A DNA stretch of 64,000 nt from Pseudomonas sp. KBW05. GTDB taxonomy: Bacteria; Pseudomonadota; Gammaproteobacteria; Pseudomonadales; Pseudomonadaceae. Positions within the stretch are counted from its first letter, which is position 1. Every line of letters starts with the position of its first letter. The notes beneath the pieces were generated by a model that was not told where the DNA came from, made no database searches, and saw only the letters and a list, made by a program, of their open reading frames with translations. The stretch spans positions 115,139 to 179,138 of the forward strand of contig NZ_QAJM01000003.1 of NCBI RefSeq assembly GCF_003852405.1, written 5' to 3'. Of the stretch, positions 19,871-29,309 are shown piece by piece. The translations under genes were made by a program, and so were the position numbers.

Positions 19871-19966
19871 CTGTGGCGAGGGAGCTTGCTCCCGCTGAGC
19901 CGCGTAGAGGCCCCAAAATCTTGGGAGCGCTGCGCACTCCAGCGGGAGCAAGCTCCCTCGCCACAA
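19871..19966. repeat. REP doublet, family B, inside the biosynthetic locus
   Basis: Facing copies of a different REP sequence with core GGCGAGGGAGCTTGCTCCCG; arms at about 19871-19897 and 19941-19966. It lies between the two blocks of the locus, just after the reductase-aminotransferase stop codon. A single further half copy is at 63757-63783. Confidence 0.88.
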
Positions 19967-19984
19967 GAAGACAGCCCAGGAAAA

Positions 19985-22483
19985 TCAGCCGAGGAAGGTC
20001 GACATGTCCTTGCACACCGCGCTGAACGCCTGCACAAAATGCCGCGCCTCGGACTCGCTGAGCACCAGGGGCGGCTGGATGCGCATGACCCGGTTGTTGT
20101 TGGCGGTGACGAAGGTCAGCACGCCATGCTCCCGGGACAATTTGCTGACAAAGCGCAGCACGAACATCTCCTCGAAGTTTTTCTCCACCTCGCTGATGGC
20201 CTCGTCGATATGCCGCTTGGCCTTGCCCGACAGCATGCGATAAGTGCCCGCCGCGTTGCCCGGCATACGGCTGGCGAACTCGCGCACAAACGCCTCGACG
20301 CCGCCCGTGTAGCTGTACTCGAACTCGATGGCGATCATCAGGCCTTGGCCGCGCACTTCACGGATGAACGGGTAGCCGCTGACGGCTTCGCTCAACGCCT
20401 CCTTGAGTTGCGTACCGACCCGCTCCGCGTTGCCGGCCAGGTCTTCGTTGGTGATCACATCCAAGGTGGCGAGGGCCGAAGCCGAGGCGAAATTGCCGCC
20501 GCCGAAGGTCGAGGTGTGCAAGGCAAAGGTGTCGATGCTGCCGTAGGCGCGGTCCCACAGCGCCGCGCTGGACAGCGTCGCGCCAATCGGCACGGCACCG
20601 CCGGAGAGGGATTTGGACAGCACCAGGATGTCCGGCACCACCCCTTCCCACTCGCAGGCAAACAGCTTGCCGGTGCGGCCGAGGCCGGTCTGGATTTCGT
20701 CGAGGATCATCACGCAATCGTGGGCCGTGCACAGCGCCCGCACCTGTTGCAGATAACCCGCTGGCGGGAAAATCACCCCGCCTTCGCCCTGGATCGGCTC
20801 GAGGATGAACGCGCCGACATCGCCTTGTTGCAGGGCGGTTTCGAGGGCGTGCAGGTCGCCGAAGGGAATCGAATCGCAGCGCGGCAGCAGCGGCTTGAAC
20901 GGGTCGCGGTGTTTGTCGCGACCGGTCACCGACAGCGCGCCGAGGGTCTTGCCGTGGTAGCCGTTGTCGCAATACAGCACGCGTGGACGACGCATCGCGG
21001 CCATCGCCAGTTTCAACGCGGCTTCGATGGCCTCGGTGCCGGAGTTGCTGAAGAACACCCGCTCCAGATCTCCCGGCGCCAGTTCGCTCAAGCGCTGGGC
21101 GAGCAGGCTGGTATGCAGCGGCACTGACACGTACTGCACAAAGGTCGGGTGCTGGTTTTGCAGGAATGCCTGCAACGCCTGGTTGACCTTGGGGTGGTTG
21201 TGCCCGGTGTTCAGGCAGCCGTAGCCGGCGACAAAATCCAGGTAACGGCCGCCGTCCAGGTCGGTCAGCCAGCAGCCCTCGCCCTGGGTGAACACGCGCT
21301 CGATATGGTTGAACTGGTAGAACTCGCGCAGCACCGGGTTGATGTGCTGGCCGAAGCAGCGCAAGGCTTCGGCGCGCAGGTCGGCGGGCGGCGCCACGTC
21401 CTGGCGGCGGTGGAAGCGGCGCAGGGGCTGGAAGTCTTCGTCGCGCAGGCGCTCGCCATAGGAAGCCATAGGCGACGGCGAGAAACCGTGCAGCTCGGCG
21501 ATACGGCCGATTTCCAGGACTTTTTCTTCAGGCAGTTCACGCCCGATGGAGAACGCTTCGGCACGGCCTTCCAGGGCCAGCACCAGGGTTTCGGCGAGGC
21601 AGCCGTTGAGGAATTTCTTCGGTGCCAGGCCGAGGTTTTCGGTGCCGAAACGCACCGCGTCGCTGGCCGACACCAGGCCGCCGTCGACGATCAGGATGTC
21701 GTTGCGGTCGTGGTTGAAAGCCAGCACATCGCGGGGCAACGCAGCATCGATCACCACCGCGCCGGAGGCCAGGCGATAGGGGTCGATCACCCCGCCGCTG
21801 GAGGTGGCGGCGACGTAGAAGCGCACGTCGTCGTAGCAGCTTTCGATCTCGGCGGTGAGGCGCACCTGGGCGTGCATCTCCCCCGGCAGGTAGGCCAGGC
21901 TTTCCAGGCCTTGCTCGACACTGCCGCGATGCACCAGGCGCAGGCGGCAACCATGGCGGGCGAGCAGTTTGGCGATGACCAATGCGATGGAGCCGGGGTA
22001 GCCGACCACCGCAACTTCGCTGTCGGCGGGATCTACGTCGAGGCGCTGCATGGCTTCCAGCACGTTCTTGTAGGCGGCGTAGGCCGTCAGCGAATTACCG
22101 GTGGTGACCGCCACGCCACTGCGCTCCTGAGTCTGCAAGCCACGGTTGCCGACGATGGCCGTGAAGCCCCCCAGGCCCACCAGATGGGCGCCCTGCTCTT
22201 TGAGGCTGTTCACACCGTCCAGCACCCGCGCGGCAATGCTGCGCGGCTGGCTGAGCATTTGCTCGGCGGTCAGTGGCAGGTAATGCAGGATGCCTTCGCA
22301 AGTGGCGCCGGTGGCGCTGACGATGCGCCCGAAATCGGCGAACGGCACCAGGTTGCGTGGCTGCCACAGTTCGGGCTGATAGCCGCGATCCTGCTCCGCG
22401 AGGGTGCGATCGAGCAGGTCGATGATCTTCACTTGGCGTTGCAGCGCGATGGAAGTCGGGTGAGCGATAAAACCGAATTTCAT
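19985..22483 (-). CDS. Fusion of acyl-ACP reductase-like domain and class III aminotransferase
   Basis: An 832-residue two-domain enzyme. Residues 1 to about 350 resemble cyanobacterial fatty acyl-ACP reductase (AAR): the start GFIAHPTS, LGGFTAIVGN, TTGNSLTAY, a Rossmann segment VAVVGYPGSIALVIAKLL, and the AAR cysteine segment GCLAETLVLALEG with C295, almost the same position as the acyl-thioester Cys of AAR. Residues about 390-832 are a class III aminotransferase with PLP lysine K624 (VLSKSLSGGAVPIGAT). Inferred reaction: reduction of an acyl thioester to an aldehyde, then transamination to a primary amine. ATG at 22483 has AGAGGA at good spacing; an alternative ATG at 22507 overlaps the preceding stop. 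I know of no named protein with this architecture. Confidence 0.82.
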   Translation of the reverse strand: MKFGFIAHPTSIALQRQVKIIDLLDRTLAEQDRGYQPELWQPRNLVPFADFGRIVSATGATCEGILHYLPLTAEQMLSQPRSIAARVLDGVNSLKEQGAHLVGLGGFTAIVGNRGLQTQERSGVAVTTGNSLTAYAAYKNVLEAMQRLDVDPADSEVAVVGYPGSIALVIAKLLARHGCRLRLVHRGSVEQGLESLAYLPGEMHAQVRLTAEIESCYDDVRFYVAATSSGGVIDPYRLASGAVVIDAALPRDVLAFNHDRNDILIVDGGLVSASDAVRFGTENLGLAPKKFLNGCLAETLVLALEGRAEAFSIGRELPEEKVLEIGRIAELHGFSPSPMASYGERLRDEDFQPLRRFHRRQDVAPPADLRAEALRCFGQHINPVLREFYQFNHIERVFTQGEGCWLTDLDGGRYLDFVAGYGCLNTGHNHPKVNQALQAFLQNQHPTFVQYVSVPLHTSLLAQRLSELAPGDLERVFFSNSGTEAIEAALKLAMAAMRRPRVLYCDNGYHGKTLGALSVTGRDKHRDPFKPLLPRCDSIPFGDLHALETALQQGDVGAFILEPIQGEGGVIFPPAGYLQQVRALCTAHDCVMILDEIQTGLGRTGKLFACEWEGVVPDILVLSKSLSGGAVPIGATLSSAALWDRAYGSIDTFALHTSTFGGGNFASASALATLDVITNEDLAGNAERVGTQLKEALSEAVSGYPFIREVRGQGLMIAIEFEYSYTGGVEAFVREFASRMPGNAAGTYRMLSGKAKRHIDEAISEVEKNFEEMFVLRFVSKLSREHGVLTFVTANNNRVMRIQPPLVLSESEARHFVQAFSAVCKDMSTFLG

Positions 22484-22503
22484 GGGAGCGTGTCCTCTGT
22501 GTT

Positions 22504-24906
22504 TCATTGACGGTTCCAGGCGGTTTCGGAGACCAGGCTCAAGCCGTCGCCTTCCGAGTTGTGGGCCAGCAATACGTCGAAGATATTCAGTTGCCCGGGT
22601 TGGGTCAGGGCGTTGCGCAGGTGCGCTTCATCGAAGCGCACCTGCCGCTCGCGGTGCAGGTTGATCGTGCCGATGCGCTGCACGGGTTGCGTCGCGGCGG
22701 CGCGGGTGCTGACGGCGACCTGTTGCGCGCCGTTGTGGGCGTAGCGCTTGTCGAGGTAGGTCTGGATCAGCGAGAGCACACCGTTGCTGAGGTAGAACAA
22801 GGTCACGTTGCGCGCAGGGTCAGTCAGGCCTTGGGCCAGGCGCGCTTCGATGTCCGGCACCAACGCCCGGGCGCCGTCGCCGACAAACGCCAGCACGTTG
22901 CCGCTGCCGGTCATGGCGATATACGGCAAGGCCATCAGGCCGTCGCCCATCAACGCGCGGCCATACCAGCCGGAGAACCCCGGATCGGTGCGCGGCACGT
23001 TGCGCAACGCCGAGATGGCGCCACGGCCGACGTCGTACACACCGATGTAGCGGTAGTCGTGTTGCTCGATGAGTTCGCGCACCAGGTTGCCCAGGCGGCG
23101 GAAGAAGTAGTTGGAGGTCATCGGCAGGGTTTCGATATGGTCCGCCGCCACGCTTTCGCTGGTGGCGGCCACTTGCGCCAGCTTGGCGCGGCGCAGGGCG
23201 AGCACCACGGGTTCGACCTGCAAGCCGCGCTCGATGTGATCGAGGAACACGTCCAGCGGCACGTCCAGCGCCAGGTCGGTGAACGGCGACAAGTGCCGGG
23301 GTTCATGGTTGACCTGCACCACCCGCAACTGGCGCTTGAGCTTGCCTTCGGAGAACGGCGTGGCGGCCTGGTCGACCTTGCCCTTGAGGAAGAACACGCA
23401 GTGGCTGTGCGGCCCGTTCAGTTCGTGGTCGGTGTGCACGAACTGGTAGACCCGGCGACTGAAACCATACAACGACAAGGGCCCGAGGTAGTTCGGCACC
23501 TTGCGACCCTGGTGATACGGACCGACGCTGCCCGGCTGGGTAATGCTGTCGGACAGCGCAATCGCGCCGCGCTCGGCCAGAGCATGCACGCGTTGGCGCT
23601 GTTGCTCGCTGAGCTTGCCGCACTGCCAGAGCAAGTGCAGCGGCTGGCGGTTGATCAGGTCCAAGGCCTGGTCCAGCGCTTCGAGTTGCGCGCTGCTTAG
23701 GTTTACCTGCGCAGTCGTTGGCAAGGCCGGCAGCGCCACATTCAACGGCACTTGCGGACGCGATTCGAGCACGCCTTGGGTGGCCAGGATAAACACCGGC
23801 TCGGCACGTTCGGCGAGCATGGCGAAGGCTTGCTCCAGGCAGGCGCCGATCTCCTCGACCTTGCGGATGAACACCTGGCGCAGACCCTTGGCTTCGATGA
23901 CCTGGCGTCCGTCGTTGTCGTTGTCGTGGGTGCCCTGGAACGCGTACCAGACGTTTTCCGGGCTGTCGGCGCAGATGATCAGGCCCGGCGCGCCGATGCG
24001 CTTGAGGTTGGCCAGGGTGCCACGAAACTCGTCGATCATGCCCGAGGTCACGGTGATCACATAGGCGCGGCCAAACAACTGCCAGCCGGCCATGGCACCC
24101 ACCGCCAGGCTGTGTTCGTTGCAACCGCTGAGGCAACGCACGCCGGTGCCGGCGACGTTTTGCTGCATCGACTGGATCAGGCCCGCGACCATCGAACCGG
24201 TGTAGGCGTGAAAGTCCCAGCGCTCCTGCCAGCGGCTGTGCATAAAGCGCGTGACCTCGGTGGCCAGGCTCACCGACAGCAACGGACCGCTGATGGAACG
24301 GGCGAGCAAGCGGTTGAAGTGGGCATGCTCCAGATGGTCGAGGATGATGCGCAGCAGGTCGGCACGGCGCGCAGCGCGGTCGTCGTTGGCCACGCGCAGG
24401 TGGCGGTTGCCGCCGACGCGGTTCATCCAGCCGGGCAAGGCCGACAAGGCGCAGTACAGCACGGCCGAATGGGGCGACAGACGCGCATTCGGCGCGGCGG
24501 CGATCAGCGCGTCGAACGGATCGTCCATGCCCGCCTCGGCTTGTTCGCCAAGGTCGAGGATGAACAGTTCGTTGGACAACGGCGGGCTTTGCTGACGCAA
24601 GCGTGCCTTCGCGGCCTCCACCGAATCGAAGCTCATCAACCACATGTCCGGCAACGCCGCCGCATGCGCCGGGCTGCCTTGCAGGTAGCGCTGGGCCTGG
24701 ACCATCAGGGTTTCCAGTACCGCATCGCTGCGCGGTCGGGGGCCCAGGGCCTGGTGCATTTCTTCGCAGTCGCCAGCGGTCACGGGCCAGTCAGCGGCAT
24801 TCGGCAGCGGTTGCAAACCGGCCTGCAAATGCTCGATGACAAACGTCACGTCCTCAATCAGCGGCTGCGCCTGGGTAATCAAGCAGATTCCTAACGTGGC
24901 CTTCAT
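22504..24906 (-). CDS. Diverged thiamine-diphosphate-type enzyme of unknown reaction
   Basis: An 800-residue protein that I do not recognise as a named family. About the first 220 residues match nothing known to me. The middle resembles a ThDP pyrimidine-binding domain (GCNEHSLAVGAMAGW, with E264 in the place of the activating glutamate), and the C-terminal part has a ThDP-binding motif GDGARALV starting at 676 and ending near LFYLSNGVLS. Such enzymes decarboxylate 2-oxo acids or join carbon units. It ends just before the reductase-aminotransferase gene, so it may supply or extend that enzyme's substrate. The start is MKATLGICLI at 24906; the longer frame runs into the MFS gene. Confidence 0.6.
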   Translation of the reverse strand: MKATLGICLITQAQPLIEDVTFVIEHLQAGLQPLPNAADWPVTAGDCEEMHQALGPRPRSDAVLETLMVQAQRYLQGSPAHAAALPDMWLMSFDSVEAAKARLRQQSPPLSNELFILDLGEQAEAGMDDPFDALIAAAPNARLSPHSAVLYCALSALPGWMNRVGGNRHLRVANDDRAARRADLLRIILDHLEHAHFNRLLARSISGPLLSVSLATEVTRFMHSRWQERWDFHAYTGSMVAGLIQSMQQNVAGTGVRCLSGCNEHSLAVGAMAGWQLFGRAYVITVTSGMIDEFRGTLANLKRIGAPGLIICADSPENVWYAFQGTHDNDNDGRQVIEAKGLRQVFIRKVEEIGACLEQAFAMLAERAEPVFILATQGVLESRPQVPLNVALPALPTTAQVNLSSAQLEALDQALDLINRQPLHLLWQCGKLSEQQRQRVHALAERGAIALSDSITQPGSVGPYHQGRKVPNYLGPLSLYGFSRRVYQFVHTDHELNGPHSHCVFFLKGKVDQAATPFSEGKLKRQLRVVQVNHEPRHLSPFTDLALDVPLDVFLDHIERGLQVEPVVLALRRAKLAQVAATSESVAADHIETLPMTSNYFFRRLGNLVRELIEQHDYRYIGVYDVGRGAISALRNVPRTDPGFSGWYGRALMGDGLMALPYIAMTGSGNVLAFVGDGARALVPDIEARLAQGLTDPARNVTLFYLSNGVLSLIQTYLDKRYAHNGAQQVAVSTRAAATQPVQRIGTINLHRERQVRFDEAHLRNALTQPGQLNIFDVLLAHNSEGDGLSLVSETAWNRQ

Positions 24907-24937
24907 GAACCTATCCCTATTCAAATCAAACTGAGGA

Positions 24938-26167
24938 TCAAATGACCGGCCGCTGCGGGTCGCCGGTGGCCAGCGCAATCGAGCGCCGGGCCAGCACGGC
25001 AACGCCGCACACCAGGGCCATCGCCAGCGACAGGCCGGCGAGCATGCCGACGTGGCCGCTGCGGTCGAGCAGCACGCCAGCGCCGATCGGCACCAACATG
25101 CGCGTCAACACGAACAGGCTGGCCTGCAAGCCGTAGTCGGCGGCCTGGCGATGCTCGCGGGAGAAAAACATCATCAGGGCGAAGACCAGGGTCGATACCG
25201 CGCCCATGGCTGTCGCCAACAGGAACGCCGCCGCCACCAGCCAGACCATGTCGGCACGCAGGCCGACAGCGGCGGTCAGTGCTAATAACGAAATCAACGC
25301 CCACAACATAAACAGTGGAATCGCGCGGCCCGGGCCGATGCGGTGGATCAACCGCCCGCCGAGCAAGCTGGCCACGGCCCCGACCACGCCGCCGCCGACG
25401 CCGGCGATCAGCGCGACTTTCGGCGCGACCATGCCCTGGTCCAGCAGCAGCGGTTTGAGGTACAGCCACGCCGCGCCGACAAACGGAAAACTGGTCAACA
25501 GCACCCAGGTCCACAGCCGTGCGCCGGGTTGGCGGAAGTAACCCGACCAGTCGGCCAGCGCCGGGCTGACCGGCGCGCTAGTGGTGCCTTGCGCATGGCC
25601 TTCACGCAGCCGGGCCAGGGGCAGCAACGCCAGCAGCAAGCCGCCGGCCATCAACAGGAATGGCGCTTGCCAGCCCCAGCGGCTTTGCACCAGCAACATC
25701 ACGCCAGCGCCGACAATCGCGCCGAGAAACAGCGCGGCCGAACGGATGCTGCCGGCGCGCACTTGCTCCGATTGCGGCAGCAACTTGATCGCCAGGGCGT
25801 TGACCGGGATGTCGGCCCAGGTCGCCAACACCGAGGCGGCGAACGCCAGGCCGAACAGGTACAGCGGATTGCCGGTGATCGACAGTTGGCTGGCCGCCAC
25901 CAACAACACCGCCAACAACAGGCACAGCAGCATCGCCCAGTTGCGGTAATGCCCACGCTGGAAGCGATAGCGCTGCACGGGCAGTGCCAGCAGGAACTTG
26001 AACACCGCCGGCAAGCCGGCCAGTTGGAACAGGCCGATGTCGGTGCCCGACCAACCGTGTTCGCGCATCACCAACGGCAGGCCGAGCAGCAGGTAGATGC
26101 TCGGCACCACCAGCACAAAACCGAGCCAGCCGAACAGCAATTGCAGACGCCACATGGAAGGGTTCAT
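24938..26167 (-). CDS. MFS permease, possibly RhtX/FptX-type siderophore uptake
   Basis: A 409-residue major facilitator with about twelve membrane segments. It begins with WRLQLLFGWLGFVLVVPSIYLLLG and has a long periplasmic-free layout like AmpG or RhtX/FptX permeases. The location, in one coupled unit with the TonB receptor and behind a Fur-box, suggests inner-membrane uptake of the ferric complex, as FptX does for pyochelin and PdtE is thought to do for PDTC. The substrate is not shown by the sequence. The start overlaps the methyltransferase stop (ATGA). Confidence 0.75.
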   Translation of the reverse strand: MNPSMWRLQLLFGWLGFVLVVPSIYLLLGLPLVMREHGWSGTDIGLFQLAGLPAVFKFLLALPVQRYRFQRGHYRNWAMLLCLLLAVLLVAASQLSITGNPLYLFGLAFAASVLATWADIPVNALAIKLLPQSEQVRAGSIRSAALFLGAIVGAGVMLLVQSRWGWQAPFLLMAGGLLLALLPLARLREGHAQGTTSAPVSPALADWSGYFRQPGARLWTWVLLTSFPFVGAAWLYLKPLLLDQGMVAPKVALIAGVGGGVVGAVASLLGGRLIHRIGPGRAIPLFMLWALISLLALTAAVGLRADMVWLVAAAFLLATAMGAVSTLVFALMMFFSREHRQAADYGLQASLFVLTRMLVPIGAGVLLDRSGHVGMLAGLSLAMALVCGVAVLARRSIALATGDPQRPVI

Positions 26168-27210
26168 GAGGCGCTCCGGCGAGCCACCAGCACCGAGACG
26201 GGCGCCACGGCAAAGGCCACTTCGGGGTAGCTGTCGATGTGGCTGAAACCGGCCTGTTGCAAAGCGTCACTCAGGCCGCCCGCCTCGGTGACATGGCGAC
26301 CGAGCATTTGCATCGACAGGTAATACGGCATGACGCGCTGGGCGTGTTCGGGGTCGGCGGGGATCTCCGCGTGGGCGCTGATCAGCACGCCACCGGGGCG
26401 CAATGCCGCGTGGATCTTGGCCAGGGTGGCGGGCAGGTCCGGCACGAAGTGCAGCACCGAGGAACACCAGATCACGTCGTAGCCGTCGCCAATCGGGTCG
26501 CTGGCGAGGTTGCCACCGCGCACGCTGAGACGTTGTTCCAGGCCAGCGCGCTGGATGTTGGCGGCGGCCACTTCAACGGTTTTTTCGAAGTCGAAAACTT
26601 CGCCGCTGAGCAGCGGGTTGTCACGCACCAGGGCAATCGCCACCAGGCCAGGACCGCCGCCGAGGTCGAGCAGGCGACGTGCCTGGCTGAACTCCGGGAT
26701 CAGGGCTGTCAGGCGCAGGGCCACGTCAACGGTGACGGCGCGCTGCTCCTGGGCGATTTGCAGGCGCGCGGCGGCGGTCCAGTTGTCGATGGTGGTGGTC
26801 ATGTCGGTGGGTTGGCTGTCGGGCTGGCCGGCGCGCACTTGCTCGCCCAGTTGGTTGCCGAAACGGCGCATGCCGCGCAGGCGAAAGGTCCAGGCGTCGC
26901 CGCAGTAGTCCGTGGCATCGCTGCGCAGGTAATCGCTGGCCACCGGCGTGTTGCGGTACAGCGGCGGCTGGCGTTCATCGCGTTGCAGCAGATCCATGCT
27001 CCACAGGGCTTCGAGCCAGAAGCCGGTGTTGGCCGGGTCGAGTTCCAGTTGCCGGGCGATCAGGTGGGCCGAAGTGGGCACTTGCAACAGGTCGAAGAGT
27101 TTCCATTCCAGCGCAATGCGCAGGGCGTCGGCGCGTACGGCGGACAGGGTCAGATCCCAGAAAGGTTGCAGGGCATGTGGGGTGGACAGATTCATAGGTT
27201 TATCGCTCAC
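26164..27210 (-). CDS. SAM-dependent methyltransferase, O-methyltransferase type
   Basis: A 348-residue protein with an N-terminal helical dimerisation/winged-helix part (residues about 1-110) and a class I SAM-binding domain with LLDLGGGPGLV (about 180-190), followed by the acidic strand EVFDF. This arrangement is that of plant-type and polyketide O-methyltransferases. It may methylate an oxygen or sulfur of the product or of a shunt product. The frame starts with GTG at 27210 overlapping the receptor stop; ATG at 27195 is an equally possible start. Confidence 0.85.
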   Translation of the reverse strand: MSDKPMNLSTPHALQPFWDLTLSAVRADALRIALEWKLFDLLQVPTSAHLIARQLELDPANTGFWLEALWSMDLLQRDERQPPLYRNTPVASDYLRSDATDYCGDAWTFRLRGMRRFGNQLGEQVRAGQPDSQPTDMTTTIDNWTAAARLQIAQEQRAVTVDVALRLTALIPEFSQARRLLDLGGGPGLVAIALVRDNPLLSGEVFDFEKTVEVAAANIQRAGLEQRLSVRGGNLASDPIGDGYDVIWCSSVLHFVPDLPATLAKIHAALRPGGVLISAHAEIPADPEHAQRVMPYYLSMQMLGRHVTEAGGLSDALQQAGFSHIDSYPEVAFAVAPVSVLVARRSAS

Positions 27211-29183
27211 AGTTCATAGCTGAGCCGAAGGCCGACTTCACGGCCCGGGCTGTACACGCGGGTGGTGCCATTCAGGTAGCCGACGGCGTCGTAGCGCTTG
27301 TCGGCGGCGTTGTTCACGTAGGCGCTGATGCCGTAGTGGCTGAAGTCATAGCCGGCAGTCATGTCGATCAGGCCGTAGCCGCCACGGCTGTATTGGTTGG
27401 CGGCGTCGAGGTAGGTCTTGCCGACGGCGCTGACGCCGCCCTGGGCGTACCAGCCGGCAGGCGCGTCGTAGCGCAGGCTGAGGTGGCCGGTGAGGTCCGG
27501 CGCGTAGGGGTTGTGATTGCCTTTGTAGTCGTTGCTGCCTTCACTGAACTGCTTGAAGCGCGTGCGGTTCAGGCCCACGGAACTGACCACGCGCCAGTCG
27601 TCGGCGACGAGGTAGTCAGCCTCCAATTCAAGCCCGGTGGAGCGCGCGGTGGCGGCGTTGGTGATGTACACCACGCCGGGCTGGATGATCTGCTGCACCT
27701 GCATGTCGCGCACGTCCATCAGGTACACGGCGGCCGAGTAGCGCAGGCGTTTGTCGGCGAGCCAGCCCTTGGCACCGAGTTCGTAGGTTTTGACTTTTTC
27801 CGGGTCGTAGCCGGGGTAGTTGGCGACGCTGGAGAAGGCGTTGAACCCGCCGGCGCGGAAGCCTTCGGCGTAGCTGGCGTAGACGTAGGCGTCGGGCTGC
27901 CATTCATATTGCAGCGCGGCCTTGGGGGTGAAGCGTTGCCAGCTGGCGCTCTGGCGGCTGCCGATGGCCGGGTCGATATGCACTTTGTCTTGCTCGGCAC
28001 GGGCGCCGAGGGTGAGGGTCCAGCGCTCGGCCAGGGGCATCAGCCATTGGCCGAACAGTGCGCTGGTGTTGCCGCCCAACTGGCTGGCGGTCTCGGTCAG
28101 GCGCAGCGGCAGTTTTTGCTGGTAGGACAGGTCGTGGTCGTCGCGGTCGGCATAGGCGCCGAGCAGCCACTGGTTGTCGCGCCATTGGCCTTCAAGGCGC
28201 AATTCCTGGGACAGGGTGTTGAAGTGGTAGTCGCGGGCCAGGTGCAGTTGGTCGGCGGGTTGGAAGTCGGTGTCTTGTTGCAGGCGGTCGTAGAAGTCGT
28301 TGCGCGCGGTGATGGAGCGCAGTTTCACCCCGGAGTCGAAGGTGTGTTGCACGTCCAGCGACAGGCTGCGGCCGCTGGAGTGGTTCCAGCTCGGCGTGCC
28401 GGAGCGCACTTCGCGCCGGGTCGAGCTGGCGGCGCCCCATTGTGAGCCGCCATCGCGGTAGTCCTGGCGGCTGTAGCGCAGGTTGACGTCGGTGGCCAGG
28501 GTTGGCGTCCAACGCAGCACCATACGCGCGCTGTGGCGTTCACGGTCATCGGCCTGGCCGCCTTTATAGGCATTGTCGATAAAGCCGTCCTGCTCGCGCC
28601 ATTGGCCGGACACGCCGGCATATAAGGTACCGGGCACCAACGCCGTGCTGGCATCCGCGCTCAGCGTGCGCAGGTCGCGGCTGCCGGTGCCGGCTTCGAT
28701 GCGCGCGTAAGGCGTATCGCCGGGCTGGCGGGTGTGGATGCTCAGTACGCCCGCTTCGGCGTTGCGTCCGTACAGGGTGGACTGCGGGCCGCGCAGGATC
28801 TCGATGCGCTCGACGCCCAGCAGGTTGTGGTCGAAGCCCTGCCCCATCAGGGTCGGCACGCCATCCACGAGCATCAGCATCGAGGAGGAAAACGCCGTCG
28901 CCCCGGAACTCAGGCCACGGACCACCGGCAGGTTGGTGCCGGACTGCCCGAACGGCTGGAAGGTAAAGCCAGGCGTGGTGCGGGCCAGGCGCTCCAGATC
29001 GTCGATATTGCCTTTGCGCAGGTCTTCGCCGGTGATCACCGACAGGCTCGCCGGGACTCCTTCCTGTTCCTGCTCGATCTTGTTGGCCGTGACCTTGACC
29101 GGTGCCAGTTCGGTCTGTGCCATGGCAACGCTTGCGCCGCCCAGCCAACACACCAGCGCACCGCTGAAAACCCCTGTGTTCAA
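27207..29183 (-). CDS. TonB-dependent outer-membrane siderophore receptor
   Basis: A 658-residue receptor precursor with signal peptide (about 1-22, ending SVAMA), a TonB box-like start (LAPVKVTANKI), plug domain with LPVVRGLSSG, VDGVP and the conserved VERIEILRGPQSTLYGRNA, and a C-terminal barrel finishing in SYEL. There is no N-terminal signalling extension, so it is not a cell-surface-signalling receptor; regulation is more likely by the divergent AraC-type protein and Fur. It is first in the minus-strand block and overlaps the methyltransferase gene. Confidence 0.93.
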   Translation of the reverse strand: MNTGVFSGALVCWLGGASVAMAQTELAPVKVTANKIEQEQEGVPASLSVITGEDLRKGNIDDLERLARTTPGFTFQPFGQSGTNLPVVRGLSSGATAFSSSMLMLVDGVPTLMGQGFDHNLLGVERIEILRGPQSTLYGRNAEAGVLSIHTRQPGDTPYARIEAGTGSRDLRTLSADASTALVPGTLYAGVSGQWREQDGFIDNAYKGGQADDRERHSARMVLRWTPTLATDVNLRYSRQDYRDGGSQWGAASSTRREVRSGTPSWNHSSGRSLSLDVQHTFDSGVKLRSITARNDFYDRLQQDTDFQPADQLHLARDYHFNTLSQELRLEGQWRDNQWLLGAYADRDDHDLSYQQKLPLRLTETASQLGGNTSALFGQWLMPLAERWTLTLGARAEQDKVHIDPAIGSRQSASWQRFTPKAALQYEWQPDAYVYASYAEGFRAGGFNAFSSVANYPGYDPEKVKTYELGAKGWLADKRLRYSAAVYLMDVRDMQVQQIIQPGVVYITNAATARSTGLELEADYLVADDWRVVSSVGLNRTRFKQFSEGSNDYKGNHNPYAPDLTGHLSLRYDAPAGWYAQGGVSAVGKTYLDAANQYSRGGYGLIDMTAGYDFSHYGISAYVNNAADKRYDAVGYLNGTTRVYSPGREVGLRLSYEL

Positions 29184-29256
29184 ACGCTTTCCCCTTCAAT
29201 GAATCGCCCCATGGCCGCGTCGTGGCGATGGCAGTTGATGGGGAAACATGCTATTC

Positions 29257-29275
29257 ATTAATGCGAATGCTTATC
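29257..29275. promoter_or_regulatory. Fur-box between receptor and AraC-type regulator
   Basis: ATTAATGCGAATGCTTATC matches 13 of 19 positions of the consensus GATAATGATAATCATTATC, counted by eye. It lies 74 bp upstream of the receptor start and 71 bp upstream of the regulator GTG, so it could repress both. This predicts expression under iron limitation. Confidence 0.7.
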
Positions 29276-29286
29276 ATGTATGTCCG

Positions 29287-29309
29287 TATGGATTTCGGAT
29301 CAATCCATA
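29287..29309. promoter_or_regulatory. Inverted repeat, possible regulator operator
   Basis: TATGGATT-N7-AATCCATA, a perfect 8-bp inverted repeat, lies between the Fur-box and the regulator's ribosome binding site. It may be an operator used for autoregulation or a leader hairpin. AraC-type proteins usually bind direct repeats, so the assignment is tentative. Confidence 0.4.

Noticed and set aside
19791-20037. Short open frames over the family B REP doublet
   Set aside because: They are created by the repeat itself and have no start signals.
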